From Macrosoma leucophasiata (lineage: Eukaryota; Arthropoda; Insecta; Lepidoptera; Hedylidae), in the NCBI GenBank assembly GCA_036365455.1, contig JAWQUS010000001.1, positions 21,803,001 to 21,867,000 on the forward strand: a stretch of DNA of 64,000 bases, written 5' to 3'. A program made the position numbers and the translations under genes. The notes beneath the pieces were generated by a model. The model was not told where the DNA came from. It ran no database searches and saw only the letters and a list, made by a program, of their open reading frames with translations. Each line of letters begins with the position of its first letter. The stretch's first letter is position 1. Shown piece after piece: positions 10,401-17,399 of this stretch.

Positions 10401-13400
10401 ATTTAAGCCAGTAAACGCTTTAGAAGCACTAACTACGTTTTCAACTTTATCTGAACATACGAGTACAATAACAAGTGAACGAGTCGCGACAAATGGGCGA
10501 AAACCGAAGCGCGGGCGGCATTGACCCGCGCGTTACTACGTTCGGATAAGCGGTCGTTCGGTTAAGCGACGTTCGGATAATCGACGCTCCACTGTATGTC
10601 AAAAAGTCTCCTTTACTTAAATACAATCAATCACACAGTTATATTAGTTCGAGTGGAAATTCCGTCTTGTGCAACCAAGCGTGCAACAAATTCGGAAATT
10701 TTAGTAGAAGATAGAAAAAAAATGTTACCCGCGGTCTTTTTGGAACTAGGCTTAAACTTTGTTCTGATTCAGGTTGAGGAAACTATGTCAAAGGCACTTC
10801 TATTTCGCACGTAAAGTTCTGTTTTTCGATCTTTATTTTATGTAGGTACTTTATTTAAATGTTTTAATAAAACGCTTGTTGAAGAACCTATAAGAGATAA
10901 TATTTGTGGGCGAATTGCACAGTATACTGATTCCTTATTCTGTATTTTTTAAATGTATTTTTACACGCCAGATACAGATCTATCCATTTTGCCAACGAAA
11001 CATAAACCATCGTTTAGTAAAATTTTATAGGTCCACTAGATTCATTTTTTTCTTTTATATTATTAACATTTAATTCAATAAGTTTTCACTGAACAATATT
11101 AAAACTGTTAACAATAACAACCAACATTTTGTACACTTCTATGAAAATTAGAAACTAGCGTATTTCAATACCTATGAAAATATAACTTTCTAACCAAACT
11201 CCAACGAAACAAAACACAGCGACATAAACAAGTAGGTACGTAGTAATACATAATCAAATCTAACCTCAACGTTACTGCATTTTTCTAAAAAAAACATCTT
11301 TAGATTTATTTTTATTGTTTGTGTGCACATTCGCTAATAAGTAATATTTTTTAGACGTTACTTTGTAGTAATTTTCCGAGGATTTTGATGAATTCTCTAA
11401 TCAAAGTAGGTGCCCGGGTACCTGGCATCTGGCAGTAAAATAATACCCGAGTACTAAAAAACCCAAATACCCGGGTATACCCGGGTCCGGGTACCCGGGT
11501 AGAAAACCCTAGGCCCCACCAACCTATTTGTATAATCAAATACGAGAGAGAGGCACTCAGAACCTTTCTAAAATGGACGACTCGAAATAGGAATCCCATC
11601 ATGATTCAAAACGTTGAAATCAATAGGGTCTTCCCTTTTGGCAACCTTTGAATACAGATAGAACTTTCTTACCGGCAAATCATGGGTGTTTGCATGTAGA
11701 TATGCTTGCATGCATTTATCTCTGCTTACCTCATCGAGGATTACAGGCGTGAAATTACTAAGTACAATTATAAGATAGTTATATTACCTGTCAAAACATT
11801 CTTGCGTTGCCTCCTGCTTAGGATTGTTGTTCGGACATAGCTTCATAACAAATGTACCCAGATGGTTGGCTGTAAGCTCAATCTCTACTTCTATTTCCTG
11901 AAAAAATCAAATGTGCTTTTTTTAACTAAAACTTAAAAAAAGCATTATGACCTACATGACATCTACGTCTGTAGATTGAAATAGCATGCGTGCAAAATAA
12001 TTTAAATTTTATTTAGTCTTCTAAAGAGTACAGAGTTCCTAAATCAGTATAAGATGGGGTCGCATAGTTATAGAGTTTCATGTTACTCATCACCATTAAC
12101 TGTATCCCTTTGACTACACAGGCTGTATCCTTTTGTCAAATGGTGTTTAATTGAAGGAAGGATCCTCCGAGGCGTATTCTGTAACTAGGTAGCCATCAAC
12201 TTGACCATTTTGACCCTAACAGCAATGGACTGTACATTGCTGTTAGGGTTCCTCAGTTTTTTACTTTTTCTTACCACCGTGTCTCAAGATTTCTCGACCT
12301 CAAATTCTCGAGTCTTTTCGACGCACTATGATGTCACAAATCAACCAGTATTTTAATGATAGTATTTGTTGCATATAAATGGCGTAAGTAAGCAGAGAGT
12401 GTGGAGCGCCAAATATCCCGATTCTTACATCACTTCCGTGCTTCTTCTCATTCATCAATTTGTTTCATACATGCAAGCCGATTTTTCGCGAGTACATTAA
12501 ACAATTTATAACAAATAAACAATACGAAAATAATCGGAGATCAAAAAAATATACTTACTAAGAAAATATATTTATACTTTTTAAATTAAATTATTCACAA
12601 GAATATATTAATAATATAGGGGCAGAGCTGTTTGTGTCGAGTTGTTGGTGAGTAGCGACACCCACTCGAGTTCCTCCGAGACCCGAGAGAGCTGATCCAC
12701 CTCGTCCGCCGTACGGCTCGACTGAGCATCAGGTCTCTCACCTCTGGCTTGTCTTCAACGGCTGGTCAAAATGGGACGTTGTAAAGGTATGGCATTGGCA
12801 GAAATCTAAATAGATATGCTGCTACCATAAAGACCAGCAGGGAAGCTCACTCTGAACTTGAGTTCCCTGGCTTGCGATGGTGAAACCGGTTCCGTACCTC
12901 TCGACACCCCCAGCCTCAAACGCATATGTTGTCCCTCGTCGACCTGCTTCCCTTCCTGGATACTAACCGACACCTTAACCAAAAAGATACTGAGTAGAAA
13001 AATGGTACTAACCTGGCCAACACTGTAATGCCTGGTGATGATGCCCTTGCCGTACATGCCACCGGCCTCGTGCGGCCGCGGCTCGATTAGGTGGTCCGCG
13101 TCGCCGCACACCCCGCACTTCCCGTCGTTCTGCTCCCACTGGACTGAACGCACCACAGATTACACCTAATAACTACATGTTGACTTATAGCTACTATTGT
13201 GACAGTCAATGTAAAATAACTATGTACTTCAAAAAACAGTATCAGTCACTCCCCATTCCGTACAACGGCACCACGACATCTTATTGCGATGCAGTTTATA
13301 TGACAATGCGTAAGAAGGAACAATTTTTGATGTCCGTTTAGAATCCCATATTGTAGAGCTCAGAGGGAAGTTCGTTCCACAATTTATATGTTCCTGGGCA

Positions 13401-15225
13401 AAAACAATAGCGAAAACCACACCGTTGAACAATATCACGTGTCCAGGCGAGCCATGTGTCGGTCTTTTTCAATGAGCTTATAAATAAAGCTCATTGATAA
13501 AGACCGACACTCATTGGTCTTTATTATATATGGGTTTTAAGCAACATAGTTGGTAAATCGTATATAAGTTTATAGGTATGTTTATATCTCTTTATATCCG
13601 TGGAAGCTGCTGTAGCGTCAAATAATTTAAAATTATAAAACTAAGCTACTCATATTATGTGCAAAACACTAGTCAGATCATCATCAGACGCTGAATATTT
13701 GGCAATGCGGATGTAATTCAAACATATGTATTATAACATTTTAATACACATTGTTCAAGACGTTCAAGACCGTATGCTAATCAAACACATTGTAAACATG
13801 AAAGCTCATCCAATCATGTTCTTTCCTAGAAGGATTACACATTCATAGCATAGGGTCAAATCCCCAGTCATTGAACTCTCTTTGATTTTCCTCACATTGC
13901 CTTCACGCATCATTAGTACAATCAATAGCGAGCAAAAAAAAATTTACTGTTTTAAAATGCACGGTTATATATATGTAAGCGTATAGAGGTTTTTGAGAAT
14001 TAATTTCTTAGTAAGTATGTCTGTCTGGTTTTCTATTACGAGTATTTGGCCAAGGCCCTCACGGGGTGGACTGGAGCAGCCTACCTTGGAGCGTCTTGGC
14101 TTGAAGATTAAGAAGAACAGAAGAGACCTACATTTTGAGGCAAATTAACATCAAAATTATAACATCATGTCTGTGTTTCCTCAAAGGTTTAGGCCGAGAT
14201 ACTTAATCTACATTATTCTAGACGATTCAGTCACCTAATACCCAGGACACCTAATAGGTAATTTTCATTTCTAGTCTGCCGGAGGTGAAACTGCAGACGC
14301 GTTGCCACTGAGACGTAAGTTGTTTACCTTCTGTGATACTTATTACGGGGCCATACATTACCTTTACCATCTAACCGAGACACGATAGTGATGAACACTA
14401 TCATTTGGCGACAGATAGTTTAGATTGAATGGTACCCCCTAAAACGTCTACGCCCTCGAGCTCCGACACTGGGACTCTATCACTAGTAATATATAAAACA
14501 ACAGTAAAGATACTGACCGGCATACCCTCCGCAGAACAGCTCGTTGTCATTGTAGTTGACAGGGTTGGGAAAGCCGAACCGCCACATAGAGTTCCTCGCG
14601 GGCGGGTCCATCAGGCGCCCGTGGCCCTCCGCCCCGCGGCGCGCACTGCCCAACATCTGAAAACATTACCATACACAAGTAGGTATCGTTAATCCCTGAA
14701 GCAGCAGATGGACCCTACATCAATTGTCATATTTTTCTGTTGGCCTGAGGGATTCAACTGAACACTAGATGCCGGCAATCTACATTATAGATATGCGGTG
14801 GTGCCTACAATCTCATACTACGATACCTACCTAAACTATTGTATTACATATTTTACTGGTAGTAGAGCTCCAGTGACGGAGCTCGAGGGCGTAGGCACCA
14901 CCGCATTACCTAATATACTCTCCGCTAAATGGTAGTGGTCCGTGTTCCGTCCGTGTTCCGGTCAGGTGGTTATATACGGCGCTGTAATTCCCGGCACAGA
15001 AGCATAACACCTTAGGCCTCAGGAGTGGTAACATTTCTGCATTTTCACCACTAGTCTTTGTGTGGGTGTCTCATAGGCTGCAGTCATCACTTAACAATAT
15101 GAACTGCATGTTTGTTAGCCACGATTATTACATAAAAAAAATTATACCACACCACTTACTTGTAATAAAAATATCCAGTATGTGAGAAAAGACGCTCCGC
15201 TCCGCCGATACCTTTTGATTTCCAT
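1298..15225 (-). CDS. AA15-type lytic polysaccharide monooxygenase (LPMO), seven coding exons, 3' end probably outside window
   Basis: Spliced from 15160-15225, 14518-14656, 13013-13143, 11788-11897, 9082-9227, 6504-6711 and 1298-1414 (minus strand). All junctions are GT-AG, and intron phases 0,1,0,2,1,2 join in one frame to about 305 residues. Residues 1-33 form a secretion signal; the mature protein starts at H34 in HGRLMDPPARNSMWRFGF. H34 and H124 (in LTANHLGTF) are the expected copper-binding histidine brace (mature positions 1 and 91), and F219 in ETFRNCADV probably fills the axial site. Other family blocks seen are NDNELFCGGYAVQWEQN, GKCGVCGD and PRPHEAGG. From about residue 268 a Cys-rich module follows (DQVCLPSEGY, NWCQTNC, PPNCPEDLCQC). 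Known for the family (chitin-binding type-4, AA15): secreted copper enzymes that oxidatively cleave chitin or cellulose. Inference: a secreted cuticle or midgut chitin-modifying enzyme. The 14-kb span is due to transposon-filled introns. Confidence 0.93.
1515..2080. mobile_element. MITE family B interrupted by a family A insertion
   Basis: The left half (1515-1640, GATATTGCGAGCC to CTTGATCAA) and right half (1970-2080, TGGTCGACAAACG to the CAATATTTCTTGTTG end) join when the family A element between them is removed. The uninterrupted copy at 54045-54282 shows the same join (CTTGATCAAAATGGTCAACA). Confidence 0.7.
1674..1958 (-). mobile_element. Family A repeat nested in MITE B
   Basis: Near-complete copy in reverse orientation (poly(T) on the left; ends CTCTACCACCAGTAAT). 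GATCAATTTTT occurs on the left side of the insertion and may be part of a target-site duplication, but the T-rich context blurs it. Confidence 0.8.
2090..2700. other. Intron 6 sequence, nothing recognised
   Basis: AT-rich sequence with no coding signal and no repeat shared within the window. Confidence 0.5.
2704..3149. mobile_element. MITE family F with short terminal inverted repeats
   Basis: About 446 bp bounded by AGTAGGGATGGCGAT and its near-complement ATCACCATCCCTACT. The interior is rich in ATCGAT-type words (ATCGATCTTCGATTATCGAT) and can fold extensively. The right end of a second copy is at 51219-51239. Confidence 0.65.
3150..4015. other. Intron 6 sequence, nothing recognised
   Basis: AT-rich sequence. 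A 122-codon open frame (3371-3739) has no recognisable domain, is T- and I-rich, and lies inside an intron; I do not call it a gene. Confidence 0.4.
4020..4165. mobile_element. Decayed Penelope-like terminal structure
   Basis: The layout GCGAGCTTCATACATTGTAG, then AATTAAACTTGCGGATTTTCTC, then an inverted GTTTAATTTCTACAATG parallels the left boundary of the Penelope-like fragment at 39050-39122 (GCGAGCTACACTCATTGAAA, then ACGGATTTATCTCGCG). No coding part remains. Weak call by analogy. Confidence 0.35.
4170..5170. other. Intron 6 AT-rich sequence
   Basis: No coding signal. Scattered GTAGGTAGGTA-type short repeats; otherwise nothing recognised. Confidence 0.45.
5174..5434 (+). mobile_element. 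RTE-like LINE 3' end
   Basis: Starts GGCCCGCCCCGGCTTCGCGC and ends with GATTAGCGCGTTCAAGCAAA, (CAAA)n, CTCTTCAGCTTTATAATATT. This 3' tail is characteristic of RTE-type elements in Lepidoptera. Reverse-orientation relatives lie at 16730-16872 and 37090-37268. Non-coding. Confidence 0.65.
5435..6045. other. Intron 6 AT-rich sequence
   Basis: No exon or repeat recognised between the RTE tail and the decayed exon. Confidence 0.4.
6049..6370 (-). pseudogene. Decayed duplicate of LPMO exon 6
   Basis: Two blocks match exon 6 in order. Block 6328-6370 matches the GICPNGTEAVG part (GGCATCNNNCCGAACGGCACCGAGG at base level with changes). Block 6049-6205 matches from the CADV region to the donor, including the same CTGGTCGTCAG|GTTAGTG boundary. 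About 122 bp of unrelated sequence (6206-6327) separates them. Read in the exon 6 frame the copy gives GCI-stop-SAFAGALPWDKSFLLFYRD against GGIPPAFAGDLRRDNPFLLYYRD: a TAA at 6155-6157, then an 11-bp net insertion that shifts the frame. It therefore looks like a tandem exon duplication that has died. The acceptor side is not recognisable. Confidence 0.85.
6504..6711 (-). CDS. LPMO exon 6: end of the catalytic domain
   Basis: 208 bp, acceptor CCTTGCAG, donor GTTAGT, phase 1 in and phase 2 out. It encodes NMWGICPNGTEAVGCGRSET, FRNCADV and then a linker with LYYRDLSMPQNVYPLVV. F219 in ETFRNCADV lies close to mature position 184, where the copper axial residue (Tyr or Phe in this family) sits. A decayed second copy of this exon lies 134 bp downstream in the gene, at 6049-6370. 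Confidence 0.94.
7057..7372 (-). mobile_element. tRNA-derived SINE family S1, full-length copy
   Basis: On the minus strand it opens CTGCCTCAGTAACGTAGTGG, with box A-like TAGTGGTAGCAGGCC and box B GGTTCGATTCC. A conserved body contains TTCCATTTTCTGG, and the 3' end is CCCCTTCGGGGATTACAGGC followed by GTGAAGTTACGT. Seven copies or parts occur in this window. It lies in LPMO intron 5. Confidence 0.8.
7534..8046. mobile_element. hAT-like foldback element G with 8-bp target duplication
   Basis: 513 bp bounded by TAGACCTGAGTCGATC (7534-7549) and its exact complement GATCGACTCAGGTCTA (8031-8046), flanked by perfect GAGGATAT duplications (7526-7533, 8047-8054). The interior is rich in CGATC and GGGTC words. 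No transposase frame, so non-autonomous. The 8-bp duplication is the hAT size class. Confidence 0.8.
8449..8722. repeat. Tandem repeat, about 90-bp unit, three copies
   Basis: Units start near 8449, 8542 and 8631 (93- and 89-bp spacing). Each contains ACGAATCAC or similar, AAAACGAATGCAC, CCACGAAAAACTTAGCACCG, CACGCGATC and CTCTAATTCACTAT. No coding frame runs through all units. It lies in LPMO intron 5, about 360 bp before exon 5 on the map. Confidence 0.8.
8925..9062 (+). mobile_element. Degenerate tRNA-derived SINE (family S3)
   Basis: A box B-like GTTCAAATCCCGTCTGAAGT, then TTTACATTTCCTTTAAAAAC and CATGTGTTATTGCGA, resembles the copies at 10090-10190 and 36911-37089. It ends 20 bp from LPMO exon 5. 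Confidence 0.5.
9082..9227 (-). CDS. LPMO exon 5
   Basis: 146 bp, acceptor GTTTCAG, donor GTAAGT, phase 2 in and phase 1 out. It encodes YPLYISGTREDRFLIPLD, then RYRVRLPPYVTCTQCVLQW and TYYTG. The pattern RVRLPxxxxCxxCVLQWxY is the beta-strand core typical of the fold. Confidence 0.94.
10060..10089. repeat. Perfect 30-bp palindrome
   Basis: GGATAACCAGTCCAG followed directly by its complement CTGGACTGGTTATCC, with no spacer. It abuts a tRNA-like 3' half (GGTCGCATATTCGATTCC), so it may have arisen by inverted duplication of a SINE head. Confidence 0.9.
10075..10200 (+). mobile_element. SINE family S3, 3' part
   Basis: GAGGTCGCATATTCGATTCC is a T-arm/box B-like block; CGAAGTCAAATTTTTATTTC and CATGTGTTATTGCGATAAAT match the tail of the S3 copies at 36911-37089. 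It is the third level of a nest (hAT, then pogo, then SINE). Confidence 0.6.
11670..11759 (+). mobile_element. SINE S1, 3' fragment
   Basis: CATGGGTGTTTGCATG, TGCATGCATTTATCTCTGC and GGATTACAGGCGTGAA match the 3' third of family S1. It stops 28 bp before LPMO exon 4. Confidence 0.65.
11788..11897 (-). CDS. LPMO exon 4: second copper histidine
   Basis: 110 bp, acceptor TTTTTTCAG, donor GTAATA, ending in phase 2. It encodes EIEVEIELTANHLGTFVMKL followed by CPNNNP and QECFD. The His in LTANHLG is residue 124 (mature 91), matching the second histidine of the copper brace in characterised insect AA15 enzymes. Confidence 0.95.
12600..13000. other. GC-rich patch in LPMO intron 3, unknown
   Basis: GC-rich relative to its surroundings. 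A minus-strand open stretch near 12806-12960 (LRLGVSRGTEPVSPSQAREL, then FRVSFPAGLYGSS) ends in a stop, lacks splice support, and is most simply a fragment of a retroelement. Not part of the LPMO reading frame. Confidence 0.4.
13013..13143 (-). CDS. LPMO exon 3
   Basis: 131 bp with acceptor CGTTCAG and donor GTTAGT. It completes a split Val codon, then encodes 43 residues starting QWEQNDGKCGVCGDADHL and containing PRPHEAGG and GKGIITRHYSVGQ, all hallmark AA15 blocks. It ends in phase 0. Confidence 0.95.
13200..13440 (-). pseudogene. LINE reverse-transcriptase C-terminal fragment, decayed
   Basis: A minus-strand frame reads CPGTYKLWNELPSELYNMGF then a stop, followed by shifted pieces. The RLWNELPSExxxxxYxMGxF block is the usual C-terminal tail of LINE polyproteins. 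Broken by stops; in LPMO intron 2. Confidence 0.45.
13456..13510. repeat. Near-perfect snap-back hairpin, 24-bp arms
   Basis: Arms 13456-13479 and 13487-13510 with a 7-nt loop (ATAAATA) and one mismatch; arm sequence starts GTGTCGGTCTTT and ends GAGCTT. In LPMO intron 2, so it would be transcribed. No coding or terminator role can be assigned. Confidence 0.9.
13511..14270. other. Intron 2 sequence, nothing clear
   Basis: AT-rich. A short stretch at 14050-14130 (ACGGGGTGGACTGGAGCAGC, CTTGGAGCGTCTTGGCTTGA) may be a retroelement scrap. No exon recognised. Confidence 0.35.
14300..14490 (-). mobile_element. Family A repeat, degraded
   Basis: Matches from TGCCACTGAGACGTAAG through GACACGATAGTGATGAACAC to CTCTATCACTAGTAAT. 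Its end is 28 bp from LPMO exon 2. Confidence 0.65.
14518..14656 (-). CDS. LPMO exon 2: signal cleavage site and catalytic N-terminus
   Basis: 139 bp, acceptor TTTTCAG (rc of 14657-14663), donor GTCAGT (rc of 14512-14517), ending in phase 1. It encodes 46 residues: the end of the signal peptide, then HGRLMDPPARN and the conserved aromatic and Cys block ending FCGGYA. The histidine directly after the predicted cleavage site is the copper-binding residue. A degraded family-A repeat ends less than 30 bp beyond the donor. Confidence 0.93.
14855..15141 (+). mobile_element. Family A repeat in LPMO intron 1
   Basis: Full copy from ACTGGTAGTAGAGCTCCAG to poly(A), ending 18 bp from the exon 1 coding boundary; over half of the 503-bp intron 1 is this element. 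Confidence 0.85.
15160..15225 (-). CDS. LPMO exon 1: start codon and signal peptide
   Basis: 22 codons from ATG (15223-15225) to a GTAAGT donor (15154-15159), phase 0. It begins MEIKRYRR and continues into a hydrophobic stretch (FLTYWIFLL). The ATG is immediately preceded by a pyrimidine-rich tract ending TTGTTACAG, a good acceptor, so an untranslated first exon may lie further right. I could not place one, nor a promoter. Confidence 0.82.
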
Positions 15226-15574
15226 CTGTAACAATAATTAAATAGTTATAATTAAAAACATTTATTAATTAATATAAATAGCATAACAGGTATTATTGTC
15301 TCCTCCTTATTGTGGAGAAATAAATTTATTTTATTATTATTAAAAATCTTTTATTATTTTATAACATAGGAATATCTAATCATGGTCTTCGCTCGTTATT
15401 GAAGCGTAGCGGCGACCAATCCATGAATACCAGTTGTAAATCTATGCTACAGGACACTACAAGTGGGCGTTTTCATTATATGTGACAACTGTTCGGCGTC
15501 AAAATTGATCGTTCACACAACTTATTTGTACGGGGGTAAAGATCTACTAACGTAAGGCGAGGGCGCAGGCACTA
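15226..15574. other. Upstream region of the LPMO gene
   Basis: Should hold the 5' untranslated exon or promoter if close, but no TATA/initiator arrangement stands out. A splice-acceptor-like TTGTTACAG abuts the ATG. Confidence 0.4.
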
Positions 15575-15579
15575 GGGAG

Positions 15580-15675
15580 GTCGAGCTCCGCTGACGGAAC
15601 TTAAGGCCGAAGGCCCACACCCGCATTATCTAATTTGCTTGCCGCTAAATGGTAGCGCTCTATTATTCCAGTCAA
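15580..15675 (+). mobile_element. Family A repeat, 5' fragment
   Basis: GAGCTCCGCTGACGG and TTGCCGCTAAATGGTAGCG match the first third of family A. Confidence 0.55.
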
Positions 15676-15704
15676 GCCTATGCAAGCGGCTAGTCTCTGC
15701 AGAG

Positions 15705-15846
15705 ATTCACAGACCGCACTAGGGCTTTAAGAGTACTTTGAGCAAAGAATGCTTAGAACTGTCAGTAAAATATGAGTTTTGACATTTCTATGCGTAGGTA
15801 CTATGCTGAAAGTAAAGTCGTAGTGCGGTCTGTGATTCTCACCCTT
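15705..15846. mobile_element. MITE family D, short copy
   Basis: Left GAGATTCACAGACCGCACTA and right AAAGTCGTAGTGCGGTCTGTGATTCTC are inverted repeats. The interior carries CTTAGAACTGTCAGTAAA-type words. A full copy lies at 40870-41154. Confidence 0.7.
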
Positions 15847-16009
15847 AGTCTGCGTCTCACTGAGAGTCCTTTACTTTTGCAGAAAGTAAAGAGCTTTCAG
15901 CCTACATACAATAACGCAACTTCCTAAGAGAGACCCCTGTGAGTCTGATTCTCGACTTAGGGCGTAGCAGAGAGACAAAAAAATATTCACATAATGACAA
16001 CAAATCCTC

Positions 16010-16070
16010 GATAAACGTCACATAAGCAAAGTCCGAAGGAGTAACGCTCTAAAGAGCCGAAATATGCGGA
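16010..16070. mobile_element. MITE family B, right-half remnant
   Basis: GATAAACGTCACATAAGCAA through AACGCTCTAAAGAGCCGAAA matches the right half of family B. Confidence 0.5.
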
Positions 16071-16082
16071 ATACGTTACTAC

Positions 16083-16374
16083 GTTTTTATTTATGTAATG
16101 GAAGTGGCAAACAAGTATGCAGTTCACATTGATGTTAAATTATGACTGCAGCCTATAGACACCCACACAAAGACCAAGGTCAAAATGCAGATGCGTTACC
16201 ACTCCTGAGGCCTAAGGTGTTATGCCTCTGTGCCGGAAATTACAGGGCCGTACATTACCTACCACCTGACCGGAACACGATAGTGCTGAACACTACCATT
16301 TAGCGGCAAGTATATTAGGTAATGCGGTGGTGCCTACGCCCGCGAGCTCCGTCACTGGAGCTCTACCACCAGTA
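16083..16374 (-). mobile_element. Family A repeat, full copy
   Basis: Reverse orientation; poly(T), then TATGTAATGGAAGTGGC, through to GGAGCTCTACCACCAGTAA. Confidence 0.85.
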
Positions 16375-16729
16375 AAAATTCCACATGTAATCAAAGGCCT
16401 GTGAATTTGATATTGGATGAGAAGACTTTACGAGATGTGCCCGGAAACGCCCAAATGCAGTCATATCGAGTTACATTATACGATTGACACTTTACCTTTT
16501 TTCGCGTATGTATAAATAAGCTGACTCACAGTTACTGTAAACATTACAAGTTCCAACTAAATTCGTCATTAAACCGCAAGTGTTACCAACCTACAGACGT
16601 GTTCAAAAACAATTCACTTTTGCACGCAAATGTTTTACATATAGGCACCTAAAAGAATATTTTCACCTCAATTCCGTCATCGTATTGGTAGTCCCAAATT
16701 TAAGTTAAAAACCTAATAAAATGCCTTAT

Positions 16730-16872
16730 CTGTACTAATATTATAAAGCTGAAGAGTTTGTTTGTTTGAACGCGCTAATCTCAGGAACTACTGGTACAAT
16801 TTGAAAAAATATTTCAGTGTTAGATAGTCCATTCAACGAGGAAGGCTTTAGGCTATATAACATCACGATATA
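16730..16872 (-). mobile_element. RTE-like LINE 3' end
   Basis: Reverse copy: TATTATAAAGCTGAAGAGTT, GAACGCGCTAATCTCAGGAA, then TAGATAGTCCATT. Related to the RTE tail at 5174-5434. Confidence 0.65.
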
Positions 16873-17060
16873 AGAATAAGAATAAGAAACATTTATTTGA
16901 CACACAGCGAGACACATAAAACAGACATAAAACGTAACAGGTAACAGAGAAAAGACAACACATTTTCTAAAAATTAATACATACCTATACACGTATTATG
17001 TGTCTCACAGCTGCCAAAAAGGTGTCCTGTTCAGCAAATGTCAGGTACCTTCATAAAGTT
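16873..17060 (-). mobile_element. LINE 3' untranslated end
   Basis: (AAGAAT)n followed by AAACATTTATTTGACACACA and GCTGCCAAAAAGGTGTCCTG is laid out like a LINE 3' end in reverse orientation; no coding part. Confidence 0.4.
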
Positions 17061-17114
17061 GAGCCGCTAAAGTTTTAGCCGCTAGTTGATTATATTTATA
17101 CAATTATGATGTCT

Positions 17115-17392
17115 ACTGGTGGTAGAGATCCAGTGGAGGAGCTCGAAGGCGTAGGTACCACCACATTAACTGACTAATCTATCTGCCATCAAATGGTAGT
17201 GTACAACACTATCGTGTTCCAGTTAGACGGTAATGTATGGCCCATAATAACTATCACAGAGAGATAACAAATAAGGTCTCAGAGGTGGCAACGCATCTGC
17301 ATTTTGACCTATGTTTTTTGTGTAAGTGTCTAGACTGCAGTCATCATTTATCAATCATGTGAACTGCATTCTTGATTGCCACCTTCGTTACT
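17115..17392 (+). mobile_element. Family A repeat, diverged
   Basis: ACTGGTGGTAGAGATCCAGT to CTTGATTGCCACCTTCGTTA; diverged, without a clear poly(A). Confidence 0.75.
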
Positions 17393-17399
17393 ACGAATA

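Larger units (their letters stand above)
9879..10594. mobile_element. pogo/Tigger-type element nested inside the hAT element
   Basis: Terminal repeats CAGTAGAGCGTCGATTATCC and (inverted) GGATAATCGACGCTCCACTG, flanked by the TA target at 9877-9878 and 10595-10596. The CAGTRGAGCGTCGATTATCCG terminus is typical of pogo-type elements. Additional GTTCGGATAA words repeat inside both ends. No transposase, so a non-autonomous derivative. Confidence 0.85.
9714..11511. mobile_element. hAT-type DNA transposon relic with perfect 8-bp target duplication
   Basis: Bounded by TAGGGTTTTCGCATACCCG on the left and CGGGTAGAAAACCCTA on the right (inverted), flanked by GGCCCCAC at 9706-9713 and 11512-11519. Subterminal ACCCGGGTA words cluster at both ends (9760-9800, 11410-11500), as expected for transposase binding sites. 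1,798 bp including a nested pogo-type element. No intact transposase frame was seen. It lies in LPMO intron 4. Confidence 0.88.
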
